Shown one piece after another: positions 55,519 to 64,000 of a stretch of 64,000 nt of DNA (position 1 is the first letter of the stretch; the number at the start of each line of letters is the position of its first letter). The notes beneath the pieces are model-generated. The model made no database searches. It was not told the origin of the DNA and saw only the letters and a program-made list of their open reading frames with translations. This DNA comes from Chitinophagaceae bacterium (lineage in GTDB: Bacteria; Bacteroidota; Bacteroidia; Chitinophagales; Chitinophagaceae): NCBI GenBank assembly GCA_947452965.1, contig CANGEW010000001.1, positions 1 to 64,000 of the forward strand, read 5' to 3'. A program made the translations under genes and the position numbers.

Positions 55519-57504
55519 TTAATATTGTTCATCTTCTTCGTTATCCCAAACCCTGGTAAGTTTTAATTTGTTTACAGGGGCTACAATGAGTGGAAATTTC
55601 TCTACTGCCACATTGCTTTGTTCTAACCCGAAACTACGTTCTTCGCTTACGCTCAATTCTTTTATCCAGAAATACAAACGCATGATAATATGTTCAACAA
55701 CAGGTAATTCATTATCTTGACTTAAGAATTTTTCCATAACAATGAATTGAAAATCACCCACCATGTTATTTCTTTGTTGACTTTCGTATCTGCTGGTAAT
55801 ATTTACTTCTCTATTTGCAACTAAATCCTCAACTACTTTTTTGAACATTAAATTCAATCTAGGTTGAATTCTAAAGCCTAATTTAAATTCTACACGAATG
55901 ATGTCATTAGGAATAATATGTTCTACTGAATATTCGCTAGTGTAAGGATCATCCAAAGTGTCAACATGCACAAACCAGTAAATATCCGCACGCTTGGGCT
56001 TACCTCTTAAAATGCTATGAATGATTTTATGTTCAATTTCTTTTGGATTATTGGCACTAGTTAAATACACTAAATGAGTAGCGCATTTTGGAACAGTGGT
56101 ATCATTGCTCAACTCTTCAATCTTTGGAATATACTCTTCTACTCTAACAAATTCAACGTATCTATTTTTAATTTTTCTAGCACGATACCAAACATACATA
56201 ACCATAAACAATCCTCCGCCGATGATTAAAGTTACAAATCCGCCATGTGGAAATTTATCGAGGTTGGCGATTAAGAAGCAGGCTTCCAATGCTATGTAAA
56301 GAATAAGGAAAAGCCATATCAAAGGTTCGGCAACACGTTTAGAAATCAAGAAATTAGAGAATAATACGGTTGTAGCAATCATACACAGTGTGATAGCTAA
56401 TCCATATGCAGCTTCCATAGCACCTGAAGATCTAAAGTATAAAACGATTGCACAACAACCTGCAAACAATAAACTATTAATACCTGGGATATACAATTGT
56501 CCTTTAGCTTCAGTAGGATATTTAATACGCATTTTGGGCCATAGGTTTAAACGAATGGCTTCACTAATAAGTGTAAACGAACCACTTATTAATGCTTGGC
56601 TGGCAATTATGGCAGCAGCGGTAGCGATGATGATTCCCCAAATCAAAAACCAATTAGGCATAATTTGATAAAATGGATTAATCATATTAATACCATTGGT
56701 AAAAACATGGCCTTTCTGTGTGAGAAGCCAAGCACCTTGTCCGAGGTAATTCAAAATCAAACATGCTTTTACAAAAATCCAAGAAAATCTGATATTTCCA
56801 CGGCCGCAATGTCCCAAGTCGCTATATAGAGCTTCAGCACCTGTGGTACATAAAAATACCGCCCCTAAAATCCAGAAACCTTTTGGATAGATAGTTAATA
56901 GTTTAAATGCATAATAAGGATTAAAAGCTTTAAAAACAGTTAGATCGGTTGATATATGTGATAAACCTAAAACAGCTAACATCACAAACCACAATGACAT
57001 TATAGGACCAAATATTTTACCAATAGAGTTGGTTCCAAATTGCTGCATAAAAAACAATACCGACAAAATTGACAACACTATAATTATTATCGTTTTTTCA
57101 TGTATACCATTTAAAGCCGGAATATTATTTAATCCTTCAATAGCAGAAGTAATAGAGATCGGTGGTGTAATCATGCCATCTGCTAAAAGCGCTGCCCCGC
57201 CAAGCATTGCAGGAATTACAAGCCATTTTTTTTGGCGTCTTACTAATGTATATAATGAAAAAATTCCTCCTTCACCTTTGTTGTCGGCTTGCAAAGTGAG
57301 CAACACATATTTTAGGGTAGTCTGTAACGTTAGTGTCCATATGATACACGACAATCCTCCAACGATAAGCAGCTCACTAATTTCTTTGCCATTAATGATA
57401 GAGCTAAAAACATAGAGTGGTGAAGTTCCAATGTCACCATAAATAATACCTAATGCGATTAATAAGCCTGCGGCTGTTACTTTGTTGATGTTATGACTGC
57501 TCAC
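55519..57504 (-). CDS. kup: KUP-family low-affinity potassium transporter
   Basis: A K+ uptake permease in the inner membrane, probably a proton symporter. The ORF track begins at a GTG at 57543, but a -7 element (TACATTTG) overlaps that codon. I therefore favour the in-frame GTG at 57504 (M-SSHNINKVTAAGLLIALGIIYGDIGTSPLYVFSSI), giving 661 residues. Twelve hydrophobic segments are followed by a C-terminal cytoplasmic domain (from about residue 460). Family motifs include GDIGTSPLY, DNKGEGGIFSLYTLVRR and GAALLADGMITPPISITSAIEGL. It is followed directly by the rhodanese gene. Confidence 0.93.
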   Translation of the reverse strand: MSSHNINKVTAAGLLIALGIIYGDIGTSPLYVFSSIINGKEISELLIVGGLSCIIWTLTLQTTLKYVLLTLQADNKGEGGIFSLYTLVRRQKKWLVIPAMLGGAALLADGMITPPISITSAIEGLNNIPALNGIHEKTIIIIVLSILSVLFFMQQFGTNSIGKIFGPIMSLWFVMLAVLGLSHISTDLTVFKAFNPYYAFKLLTIYPKGFWILGAVFLCTTGAEALYSDLGHCGRGNIRFSWIFVKACLILNYLGQGAWLLTQKGHVFTNGINMINPFYQIMPNWFLIWGIIIATAAAIIASQALISGSFTLISEAIRLNLWPKMRIKYPTEAKGQLYIPGINSLLFAGCCAIVLYFRSSGAMEAAYGLAITLCMIATTVLFSNFLISKRVAEPLIWLFLILYIALEACFLIANLDKFPHGGFVTLIIGGGLFMVMYVWYRARKIKNRYVEFVRVEEYIPKIEELSNDTTVPKCATHLVYLTSANNPKEIEHKIIHSILRGKPKRADIYWFVHVDTLDDPYTSEYSVEHIIPNDIIRVEFKLGFRIQPRLNLMFKKVVEDLVANREVNITSRYESQQRNNMVGDFQFIVMEKFLSQDNELPVVEHIIMRLYFWIKELSVSEERSFGLEQSNVAVEKFPLIVAPVNKLKLTRVWDNEEDEQY

Positions 57505-57542
57505 AAAAGTGAATTTACATGAGTTTGTAAAGAATACGACCA

Positions 57543-57550
57543 CAAATGTA
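57543..57550 (-). promoter_or_regulatory. Putative -7 element (TAnnTTTG) for kup
   Basis: On the minus strand TACATTTG matches the consensus. It overlaps the ORF-track GTG start and lies 38 bp before the preferred start at 57504. A TTTG at 57569-57566 is 15 bp upstream, rather short. Confidence 0.5.
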
Positions 57551-57610
57551 TAAGTAAATTTGGTACAAAAAGAGGCTTATTCTATTTAAATTATTATGAA
57601 GGGTTATCTA

Positions 57611-57637
57611 AAAAGAAAAGCCCCTCTTTTGGAGGGG
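57611..57637 (-). terminator. Rho-independent terminator after ftsZ
   Basis: On the minus strand CCCCTC-CAAAA-GAGGGG is followed by CTTTTCTTTTT. It ends the murG-murC-ftsQ-ftsA-ftsZ transcript and separates it from kup. Confidence 0.85.
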
Positions 57638-57696
57638 TTTCTTACAAACAAAAATCACAAACACAGTTTTGAGATGTGCCGATAGTTAATCAGGCA

Positions 57697-59616
57697 TCAA
57701 TCTGGTTTTTTACCATCTAGGAAAGTATTAATCGTTCCTATTTCGGCTTGGTTATTTTCATTAGTCTTCACGGTATATGCGCTATAAAAAGTTTCTACAT
57801 TAGCAATTTGGTTGGTCATATCCATATTGCGGCGGAGATAAGCTGGAACGGTTTCAAACTCATTATTAGGATCGGCAGCATTTACGTTAAACGAAAGATT
57901 ACGCAATTTTGCTATCCGTTCCGCAGCCCGGCGCCTTAATTCTTCTGTTTCGTCCTGCAAAGCAGGTTCCTCAACAGGAGATGTCATGATGGGCTGAGTT
58001 TGTTGTACAACCGGCTCTTCCGCCGCGTTCTGGGTTAGTTTTTCAACCAGTTGCATTTCGATTAAAGGTTCGTCATCCTGAAAAGAAATCTGCAGGGGTT
58101 GAGGCTCTTCATTTGTATTGGATTCTTGGTTTTTTGGCTCTTCTACATAGATCTGTGTAGGTTTTGCCAAATAGCCTCCCGACGAAAGTTGGCTATTATC
58201 ATTAGAAGCGGCTGCTTCGACATTTTTTAGTTCTACGCTTTTTTCTTTTGTAGTTCCAGGTGCAATTTCTTCAAAATCAATTTTTGTAGTTGGAATCTGA
58301 TCAAATGAGTTAGATATTTCAAAGAAAATTGGCTCATCATTTATTTGAAGATCATCATTTACTGAAGTTGATACCAATTCTTGAGTTAGGTCAGGATTTG
58401 TCTCTTCTTTCAATTTAGGCATCATAGATTCTTCCATCACATCATCGATCATGAAATCAATGGTTATTGAATTGCTTTTTAAAGAGTTTTCTACTGCAGG
58501 TTCTACAATTGTTTCTAATGGTTTTTCTTCCAAAACAATTTCTTTTGTAACGGGAATAGACATCGGAGTAACAGACGCTGGCACTTCTAATTGAAGAACT
58601 ACTTTATCATCTTCTTTACTTGAACGTGTATTGATTTTTGCAAACGGATCTTTATGATCAAAACCAGTTGCAATTAGAGTTACGCCAATTTGACTACCCA
58701 ATGTATTGTCATATCCTAAACCTAGGATAACATCTGTCTCATCCCCTGCTTGAGATAATAAATAGTTTTGAATCACTTCTACCTCATCCATTGTAAATTC
58801 ATTTTCACCTTCAGCACTATTAATATTGATCAATATCCACTTAGCTCCTCTGATTTCACTATCATTCAATAGAGGTGAATTCAATGCATTTTCAATCGCT
58901 TCCTGTGCTCTATTTTCACCTTCTGCATATGCACTGCCTAAAATAGCCACACCACCATCTTTCATAACTGTACAAACATCCGCAAAATCGACATTGATCT
59001 GACCTGTGCTATTGATAACATCGGTAATACATTTTGCAGCAGTAGCTAACACATTATCAGCTTTTCCAAAAGCTTCTTTCATTTTTAAGTTACCGAATTG
59101 ATGACGTAATTTATCATTGCTAATCACCAATAAGGTATCTACATGTTTTTTCAACAAATCAACACCTTCTTGAGCCTGTGCTAAACGCTTTTTACCTTCA
59201 TAAGCAAAGGGAGTTGTTACAATTCCAACTGTAAGAATATTTAAATCTTTGCAAATTTTTGCAATAATAGGAGCGCCACCTGTTCCAGTTCCACCACCCA
59301 TGCCTGCTGTGATGAAAGCCATTTTGGTATTCACTTCCAGAATTCTTTTTATTTCTTCCAAACTTTCTTCAGTTGCCTGACGACCAATATTTGGGTTTGC
59401 TCCGGCTCCTAGCCCTTGTGTTAAATGTGGGCCAAGTTGTATTTTATTGGGAACATTACTCAATGCGATGGCTTGCGCATCAGTATTGCAGATTATGAAA
59501 TTCACACCTTCAATATTTTGTGAATACATATGATTAACTGCATTGCTACCACCTCCGCCTACACCAATTACTTTGATAATAGAGGATTGTTCTTTTGGTA
59601 AATCAAAATGAATCAT
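57697..59616 (-). CDS. ftsZ: Cell division protein FtsZ with long C-terminal linker
   Basis: FtsZ is the tubulin-like GTPase that forms the Z-ring. The GTPase core (to about residue 330) shows VGGGGSNAVNHM, the tubulin signature AGMGGGTGTGGAPIIA, and TTPFAYEGKKR. The protein has 639 residues, far longer than the usual 380-400. The extra part is a 250-residue acidic, Glu/Pro/Gln-rich linker. The conserved C-terminal peptide VPAYLRRN is at residues 590-597 and is followed by a further 42 residues (MDMTNQIANVETFYSAY...FLDGKKPD). The linker length is common in Bacteroidota. It is the last gene of the division cluster; a terminator follows. Confidence 0.97.
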   Translation of the reverse strand: MIHFDLPKEQSSIIKVIGVGGGGSNAVNHMYSQNIEGVNFIICNTDAQAIALSNVPNKIQLGPHLTQGLGAGANPNIGRQATEESLEEIKRILEVNTKMAFITAGMGGGTGTGGAPIIAKICKDLNILTVGIVTTPFAYEGKKRLAQAQEGVDLLKKHVDTLLVISNDKLRHQFGNLKMKEAFGKADNVLATAAKCITDVINSTGQINVDFADVCTVMKDGGVAILGSAYAEGENRAQEAIENALNSPLLNDSEIRGAKWILININSAEGENEFTMDEVEVIQNYLLSQAGDETDVILGLGYDNTLGSQIGVTLIATGFDHKDPFAKINTRSSKEDDKVVLQLEVPASVTPMSIPVTKEIVLEEKPLETIVEPAVENSLKSNSITIDFMIDDVMEESMMPKLKEETNPDLTQELVSTSVNDDLQINDEPIFFEISNSFDQIPTTKIDFEEIAPGTTKEKSVELKNVEAAASNDNSQLSSGGYLAKPTQIYVEEPKNQESNTNEEPQPLQISFQDDEPLIEMQLVEKLTQNAAEEPVVQQTQPIMTSPVEEPALQDETEELRRRAAERIAKLRNLSFNVNAADPNNEFETVPAYLRRNMDMTNQIANVETFYSAYTVKTNENNQAEIGTINTFLDGKKPD

Positions 59617-59654
59617 ATAGAATTAGATTATGGGTTAGTTAGTTGTTTTTTGTA

Positions 59655-61067
59655 TTACAATGTTGTATCTGGTTCTTCTTTAAACATATCAATAAGATTA
59701 TTTTTAAAGCTGTCCATAAATTCTTTCAATGTTCTACGGGGTTGTACTTCTACAGTATCTGATTCTTTTTCAACCACCACATCTTCACCAACATTAGTAA
59801 GAGCTGCTTCAGAGACTACGCTAATGTAATTGTCGGCCATTTGCTTATTCTTATTCTCATAATCGTTATACCCTTTCAGAATCAATCCAATACATGTGCT
59901 ATACATGGGCATTGCTAATTCATCGTTATATTCTCCCGACAAGTGCTCATTTGGAATACCGATGCGTGCATTCAATCCGGTTAAATACTCTGTTAATTGC
60001 AATAAATGTTTTAATTGAGAACCACCGCCCGTTAAAATGATACCGCCGTTCAAATTTCTGTTATCAAGACCCACTTGTTTTAAGTGATACGAAACAAAAT
60101 CCATGATTTCGCTCATTCTGGCTTGAATGATATTAGCCAACTTCTTAACAGAGATTTCTTTAGGCGCCATCCCACGCAAACCAGGAATTGTAATATAAGT
60201 GTTAGACTTGGTTTCATCGCTCAGTGCACTACCAAATTGAACTTTCATAGCTTCGGCCTGAACTTTTAAAACACCCAATCCTAATTTAATATCATTGGTA
60301 ATATTTTCACCACCAAATGGTATAACTGCTGTGTATTTAAGTACACCTTCGTAAAAAATAGCCAAATCAGTAGTACCGCCGCCTATATCTACAATCGCTA
60401 CACCTGCTTCCAAATCTTGTTCACTCATTACCGCAGCGGCTGATGCCAAAGGTTGCAACACTAAATCCTTTGTTTTTAATCCGGCCTTTTCTACGCTTCT
60501 GTTAATGTTACGAATAGCATTTTTGTCGCCTGTAATGATATGGAAATTTGCACCCACTTTCACTCCGCTGTATCCAATCGGATTAGCGATATTTTGAAAA
60601 TTATCTACTGTGAATTGTTGAGGAATTACATCAATAATTTGATCTCCTAATGGAATGTATGTTCTGTACTGATCCGCTACTAAACGATCAATTTCTTCTT
60701 GTCTGATTTCTTCTTCAATAGTTTGCCTTACAATATCACCTCTTGTTTGTAAGCTCTTGATATGCTGGCCTGCAATGCCAACATACACTTCATTAATATT
60801 TAAACTGGGGTTGGATTCATAACATTTTTCCAATGCCATTTGAATGGCTTTAATGGTTTGGTCAATGTTAAGTACCATTCCGTGTTCTACGCCGTTACTG
60901 TTAGCACGACCAAAACCAAGAATTTCCAGTTTGCCGAATTCGTTTTTTCTGCCGGCAATAGCAGCGATTTTTGTAGTCCCTATATCAAGGCCTACAATGA
61001 TGGGTTGTTCCTGATGCATAGTTGTTTGGTTTGTGTTTGTTTGTATGTTTGGTTCGTTAGAAGACAT
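59655..61067 (-). CDS. ftsA: Cell division protein FtsA
   Basis: FtsA is the actin-like ATPase that tethers FtsZ to the membrane and recruits the divisome. At 470 residues it is slightly long. The actin phosphate-1 motif is PIIVGLDIGTTKIAAIAGRKNE, and phosphate-2 is VAIVDIGGGTTDLAIF. The SHS2 region (EVYVGIAGQHIKSLQTRGDIVRQ) lies between, and the adenosine motif is GIILTGGGSQLKHLLQLTEYLTG. The first 22 residues, SSNEPNIQTNTNQTTMHQEQ, are an unusual polar Asn/Thr/Gln-rich extension; the in-frame ATG before HQEQPIIV is an alternative start. It ends 38 bp before ftsZ. Confidence 0.96.
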   Translation of the reverse strand: MSSNEPNIQTNTNQTTMHQEQPIIVGLDIGTTKIAAIAGRKNEFGKLEILGFGRANSNGVEHGMVLNIDQTIKAIQMALEKCYESNPSLNINEVYVGIAGQHIKSLQTRGDIVRQTIEEEIRQEEIDRLVADQYRTYIPLGDQIIDVIPQQFTVDNFQNIANPIGYSGVKVGANFHIITGDKNAIRNINRSVEKAGLKTKDLVLQPLASAAAVMSEQDLEAGVAIVDIGGGTTDLAIFYEGVLKYTAVIPFGGENITNDIKLGLGVLKVQAEAMKVQFGSALSDETKSNTYITIPGLRGMAPKEISVKKLANIIQARMSEIMDFVSYHLKQVGLDNRNLNGGIILTGGGSQLKHLLQLTEYLTGLNARIGIPNEHLSGEYNDELAMPMYSTCIGLILKGYNDYENKNKQMADNYISVVSEAALTNVGEDVVVEKESDTVEVQPRRTLKEFMDSFKNNLIDMFKEEPDTTL

Positions 61068-61073
61068 GATGTT

Positions 61074-62108
61074 TTATTTATGATGTGGTTTATTTTTGAT
61101 TTGTTTTGGTATTGATTTGTTTTTTTGTCTATACACTTGTATGATTGAATCCACTTCTTCTTCATTTCTTTCTATAGAACTTTGGATAATAGAAAAATCT
61201 GTTGAGTTATTGGCGTTATCTTGAATAATGGTTTGAGTGGAATCGGTGGACATTCGCGTAGCATAAGCTGTCATTGCTTTCATGATTGCAATGGCTCTTA
61301 ATGAATCTTCTCTTACCTCTTCTATGCCTCTTATATTCGCAACGACTTGATTCTTGTATTGCAAATTGATTTTGCTGTATTTATTCCATCCATATTGAGG
61401 AATAATTTTTTTATAAAAGAGTTTGAATTTTTGAAACTTTTGATTCATGTTGGTGCTGTCTCCAAATATCACTTGCTGATTACCCATTTTGGGAATTATT
61501 TCAAATTCTTGATTTTTATTAATATCAACCTGGTCAATCATTGACATTAAGAAAGAATCTTTTTGGATAAACAGACTCATCGCTTGAATATTGTACAAAA
61601 GACTACTGTCTTTTGCTGTTAATTTTTTTTCATTAATTGAACAATTTGTAAATACAGGAAGACGTGCCGTATGTTTGTTACTCAATGGTAATATCCTTAT
61701 ACAATTATCAATATAAAAAGTATTCCCATCTGTTGTAAAGACTCTTGCTAATGGCTCTCTCTCTTCAACATGAGCTCTAAGTACTCCATTGTTATCAAAG
61801 AACAAAGCTGCCGAATTTAACCAAACATCTTTTTTTAATTCTTTTTCCATCGCTTCCAAATTAAATTGTGCAATAGGAGTGCCGACTAATTTTTTTCTCG
61901 CATAACTACAAATAATGTTTTTAATGTCATTTTTATCAATAAAGACATTATTAGTAGCGCCTTCAATATCAATATAAAACCCGGTGCAAACTTGAGATGC
62001 TTTTTTCTTATGGGCAGCAGACATCAAAAACAAAACAGAAACACCTAGCAATATCCAAAGGAATGCGCTTAGTAATTTTTTCCATTTTATTTTTTGTAAG
62101 CCTTTCAT
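61074..62108 (-). CDS. ftsQ: Cell division protein FtsQ (DivIB-like)
   Basis: A 344-residue bitopic division protein. It has a short cytoplasmic part with basic residues (MKGLQKIKWKK) and one membrane helix, LLSAFLWILLGVSVLFLMSAA. The periplasmic POTRA/beta domain follows (IDIEGATNNVFIDKNDIKNIICSYARKKLVGTPIAQFNLEAMEKELKKDVWLNSAALFFDNNGVLRAHVEEREPLARVFTTDGNTFYIDNCIRILPLS). The VEEREPLARV segment is the recognisable FtsQ core. Sequence conservation is low, as usual in this phylum, so identity also rests on position between murC and ftsA (6-bp and 3-bp gaps). Confidence 0.9.
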   Translation of the reverse strand: MKGLQKIKWKKLLSAFLWILLGVSVLFLMSAAHKKKASQVCTGFYIDIEGATNNVFIDKNDIKNIICSYARKKLVGTPIAQFNLEAMEKELKKDVWLNSAALFFDNNGVLRAHVEEREPLARVFTTDGNTFYIDNCIRILPLSNKHTARLPVFTNCSINEKKLTAKDSSLLYNIQAMSLFIQKDSFLMSMIDQVDINKNQEFEIIPKMGNQQVIFGDSTNMNQKFQKFKLFYKKIIPQYGWNKYSKINLQYKNQVVANIRGIEEVREDSLRAIAIMKAMTAYATRMSTDSTQTIIQDNANNSTDFSIIQSSIERNEEEVDSIIQVYRQKNKSIPKQIKNKPHHK

Positions 62109-62111
62109 TTT

Positions 62112-63515
62112 CTATAATTTGATCAAAACATTTTTTATAGGTTCAACCAGGATATCTATATCTCCGGCTCCTGCAGTAATAAGTATTTCAATATTTTTTT
62201 TGTTTGCGACTTCTTTAAGTATATCTTCTTTACAAACAAGTTTTACTTTATTAGTTTCCATAAACCTCGCAATAATTTCACTTGTTACACCCGGTATTGG
62301 CTCTTCTCTTGCAGGATAAATAGGCATCAGCCAAACTTCGTCTGCCATATTCAAGGCTACTGCAAATGCTTTCGCAAAATCTCTTGTCCTTGAAAACAAA
62401 TGTGGTTGAAAAATTATCAAACATTTTTTTTCAGGATATAAATTTTTTACACCCTTAATTAATGCCTCTAGCTCTTGAGGATGATGGGCATAATCATCTA
62501 TCATTATCAATGAATCATTTTTTACCAAAAACTGAAACCTTCTTTGTACACCTTGGTAAGATGATATTGATTTTTTTATAGAAGTATCACTGATACCTAT
62601 TTGTTTTGCAACTGAAATAGCAGCAATTGCATTTTCAACATTATGCAAACCTCCCATATTCAATTCCACGTTGTACAGCGTTTCATTGCCAATTACTACA
62701 TTAAAATCATACGCTCCATTTTTGATTTTTATATCAGTTGCATACGCGAATGATGGATTCTTTAAATCGTATGATTGTTTTTTTTCTGTGGCAAAAGAAA
62801 CAGTGTTTTGTAATCCATTCTTATAATACAATATGCCATTGTTTTTTATTTTTGCCGAAAAATCAACAAATGCTTTAGTAAAACTATCTTCTGTACCATA
62901 AATATCTAAATGATCTGGATCTATTGCCGTAATCACAGCTATGTCTGGATTCAATTGTAAAAAACTTCTATCGTACTCATCAGCCTCTACCACGCAAACA
63001 TTTTTTTCACTGCTCCAAAAATTTGTTTTGTAGTTACTAGCAATGCCCCCTAAAAAAGCATTACAGCCATATCCGCTATCTCTGAGTATGTGTGCAATCA
63101 TAGAACTAGTGGTAGTTTTACCATGTGTGCCCGCTACACAAATGTTAAAAGCATTTTTTGTGACCCACCCCAACACTTCGCTTCTTTTAAAAACCGGATA
63201 TTGATTCGCTACTAAATAATTGTATTCTTGATGATTAGCAGGAATCGCAGGTGTGTATACCACAATACTTGCAGATTTATCAATTAAATCAATATTGTCC
63301 TCAAAATGAATACGAATGCCTTCTTCCTGTAATTGCTGAGTAAGGACAGTCGGTGTTTTATCATAGCCAGACACATTCACTCCTCTGCTATTAAAATATC
63401 TTGCAATTGCACTCATACCAATGCCACCTATACCTAAAAAGTATATAGAACTTCCAGAAGCCTCTCCTGAAGCAACCAACTTAAAAAAATGTTCTATGTT
63501 ATTTTCTCTTACCAT
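62112..63515 (-). CDS. murC: UDP-N-acetylmuramate--L-alanine ligase
   Basis: MurC adds L-alanine to UDP-MurNAc, the first step of peptide stem synthesis, in the cytoplasm. At 467 residues it is normal. The N-terminal UDP-binding domain has SIYFLGIGGIGMSAIARYFNSRGVNVSGYD. The ATP loop is CVAGTHGKTTTSSMIAHIL, and the Mur ligase centre contains VVEADEYDRSFLQLNPDIAVITAIDPDHLDIY. The C-terminal domain has MIDDYAHHPQELEALIKG. It is separated from murG by 3 bp and from ftsQ by 3 bp, so it is translated as part of one operon. Confidence 0.97.
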   Translation of the reverse strand: MVRENNIEHFFKLVASGEASGSSIYFLGIGGIGMSAIARYFNSRGVNVSGYDKTPTVLTQQLQEEGIRIHFEDNIDLIDKSASIVVYTPAIPANHQEYNYLVANQYPVFKRSEVLGWVTKNAFNICVAGTHGKTTTSSMIAHILRDSGYGCNAFLGGIASNYKTNFWSSEKNVCVVEADEYDRSFLQLNPDIAVITAIDPDHLDIYGTEDSFTKAFVDFSAKIKNNGILYYKNGLQNTVSFATEKKQSYDLKNPSFAYATDIKIKNGAYDFNVVIGNETLYNVELNMGGLHNVENAIAAISVAKQIGISDTSIKKSISSYQGVQRRFQFLVKNDSLIMIDDYAHHPQELEALIKGVKNLYPEKKCLIIFQPHLFSRTRDFAKAFAVALNMADEVWLMPIYPAREEPIPGVTSEIIARFMETNKVKLVCKEDILKEVANKKNIEILITAGAGDIDILVEPIKNVLIKL

Positions 63516-63518
63516 TTT

Positions 63519-64000
63519 TTATTTGAGATGGTTTAATATCTCCTTTGCTACAATTTTATCAGCATCCAAAATTTTTAACTGCTGAATGTTATTTATTAAT
63601 TCTTCTTGCATTTTTTTATTTTTAGAAAGTTCAATGATTGCAGGAACGAGTTTCTCCAAAACGTTTTTATCTTCAATCATTAAAGCCGCCTGTTTATCTA
63701 CCAATTTTTGAGCATTTACTTTTTGGTGATCTTCTGCGGCAAAAGGAAAAGGAACAAAAACTACTGGTTTACCAACAGCACACAATTCTGCAATTGACAT
63801 CGCCCCACTTCTGCTGATTACAATATCTGCAGCCGCGTATGCATCTTCCATTTTTACAATAAAATCTGACACATACACATTGCTTCTTCCACTGCTTGCT
63901 AATTTTGCTTTGTTATAAAATCCTTTACCAGTTTGCCAAATCAATTGAAGATTGTTTTGTTCAAACAAATCTATATGTTTCAATATCGCTTCATTGATGC
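63519..64000 (-). CDS. murG: MurG (C-terminal part, cut by window end)
   Basis: MurG transfers GlcNAc to lipid I to make lipid II at the inner membrane face. The frame stays open to the window edge: upstream of the ORF-track TTG (63983) the sequence continues INEAILKHIDLFEQNNLQLIWQTGKGFY. The ORF-track start is therefore not real and the gene begins outside the window. The donor-binding C-terminal signature is present: DIVISRSGAMSIAELCAVGKPVVFVPFPFAAEDHQKVNAQKLVDKQAALMIED. It heads the murC-ftsQ-ftsA-ftsZ string seen here. Confidence 0.95.
   Translation of the reverse strand, partial: INEAILKHIDLFEQNNLQLIWQTGKGFYNKAKLASSGRSNVYVSDFIVKMEDAYAAADIVISRSGAMSIAELCAVGKPVVFVPFPFAAEDHQKVNAQKLVDKQAALMIEDKNVLEKLVPAIIELSKNKKMQEELINNIQQLKILDADKIVAKEILNHLK

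Overview
This 64 kb window reads as a chromosomal, mostly housekeeping stretch of an AT-rich member of the Bacteroidota, most likely a Chitinophagaceae-type bacterium (family placement is inference). The evidence is type IX secretion C-terminal domains of both the short (type A) and gliding-associated (type B) kinds, an Oar/SusC-like TonB-dependent receptor with a carboxypeptidase-regulatory N-domain, the lineage-typical families DUF3127, DUF4293 and DUF6427, and repeated TAnnTTTG promoter -7 elements. I see no phage, plasmid, insertion sequence, CRISPR array or defence island.

Layout. 1-9.6 kb: start of secA (minus, cut by the window edge), then atpG, scpB, a large secreted protein, the malic enzyme/phosphotransacetylase fusion maeB, a lipid-transport pair mlaE-mlaF and sucD, closed by a strong terminator. 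9.6-15 kb: a small membrane protein, aspS and, convergent, a first uvrA. 15-19.4 kb: two divergent genes for type IX secreted proteins (a type B adhesin-like protein and an M1 metallopeptidase). 19.4-28.5 kb: panD, a radical SAM protein, a DoxX/VOC pair, an AlkD-type DNA glycosylase, a TonB-dependent receptor with an 11-bp tandem repeat upstream, and a lone glycosyltransferase. 28.8-30.6 kb: tRNA-Pro, tRNA-Ser and dnaA. 30.9-39 kb: a DUF3127 protein with an SSB-like tail, an FAD-dependent oxidoreductase, a two-gene ABC exporter, a nitronate monooxygenase-like gene, a sugar nucleotidyltransferase, glyA and a DUF4293 gene. 39-42.8 kb: a second full-length uvrA and an ECF sigma factor. 42.8-49.6 kb: dsbD, a stand-alone DsbD-alpha domain, purQ, a DUF6427 membrane protein, a secreted protein of unknown function and a TIGR01777 epimerase. 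49.6-57.5 kb: an S9 peptidase, a REP-like hairpin cluster, metG, an LD-carboxypeptidase, a rhodanese and a KUP potassium transporter. 57.7-64 kb: the division/cell-wall cluster murG(partial)-murC-ftsQ-ftsA-ftsZ on the minus strand.

How the genes fit together. The cell-wall block is a tight operon ending in a terminator behind ftsZ. Thiol redox is represented by DsbD plus a second alpha domain that retains the cysteine pair missing from DsbD itself. DNA maintenance is represented by dnaA, two uvrA genes, alkD and the SSB-tailed DUF3127 protein. Several starts in the ORF track were moved downstream because signal peptides, conserved N-termini or promoter motifs place the real start there.

I did not find a clearly new multi-gene system. 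The best leads are the split of the DsbD alpha-domain cysteines between two neighbouring genes, the hairpin repeat cluster before metG, and the 11-bp repeat before the TonB receptor. No searches or computations were run; family assignments come from reading motifs.
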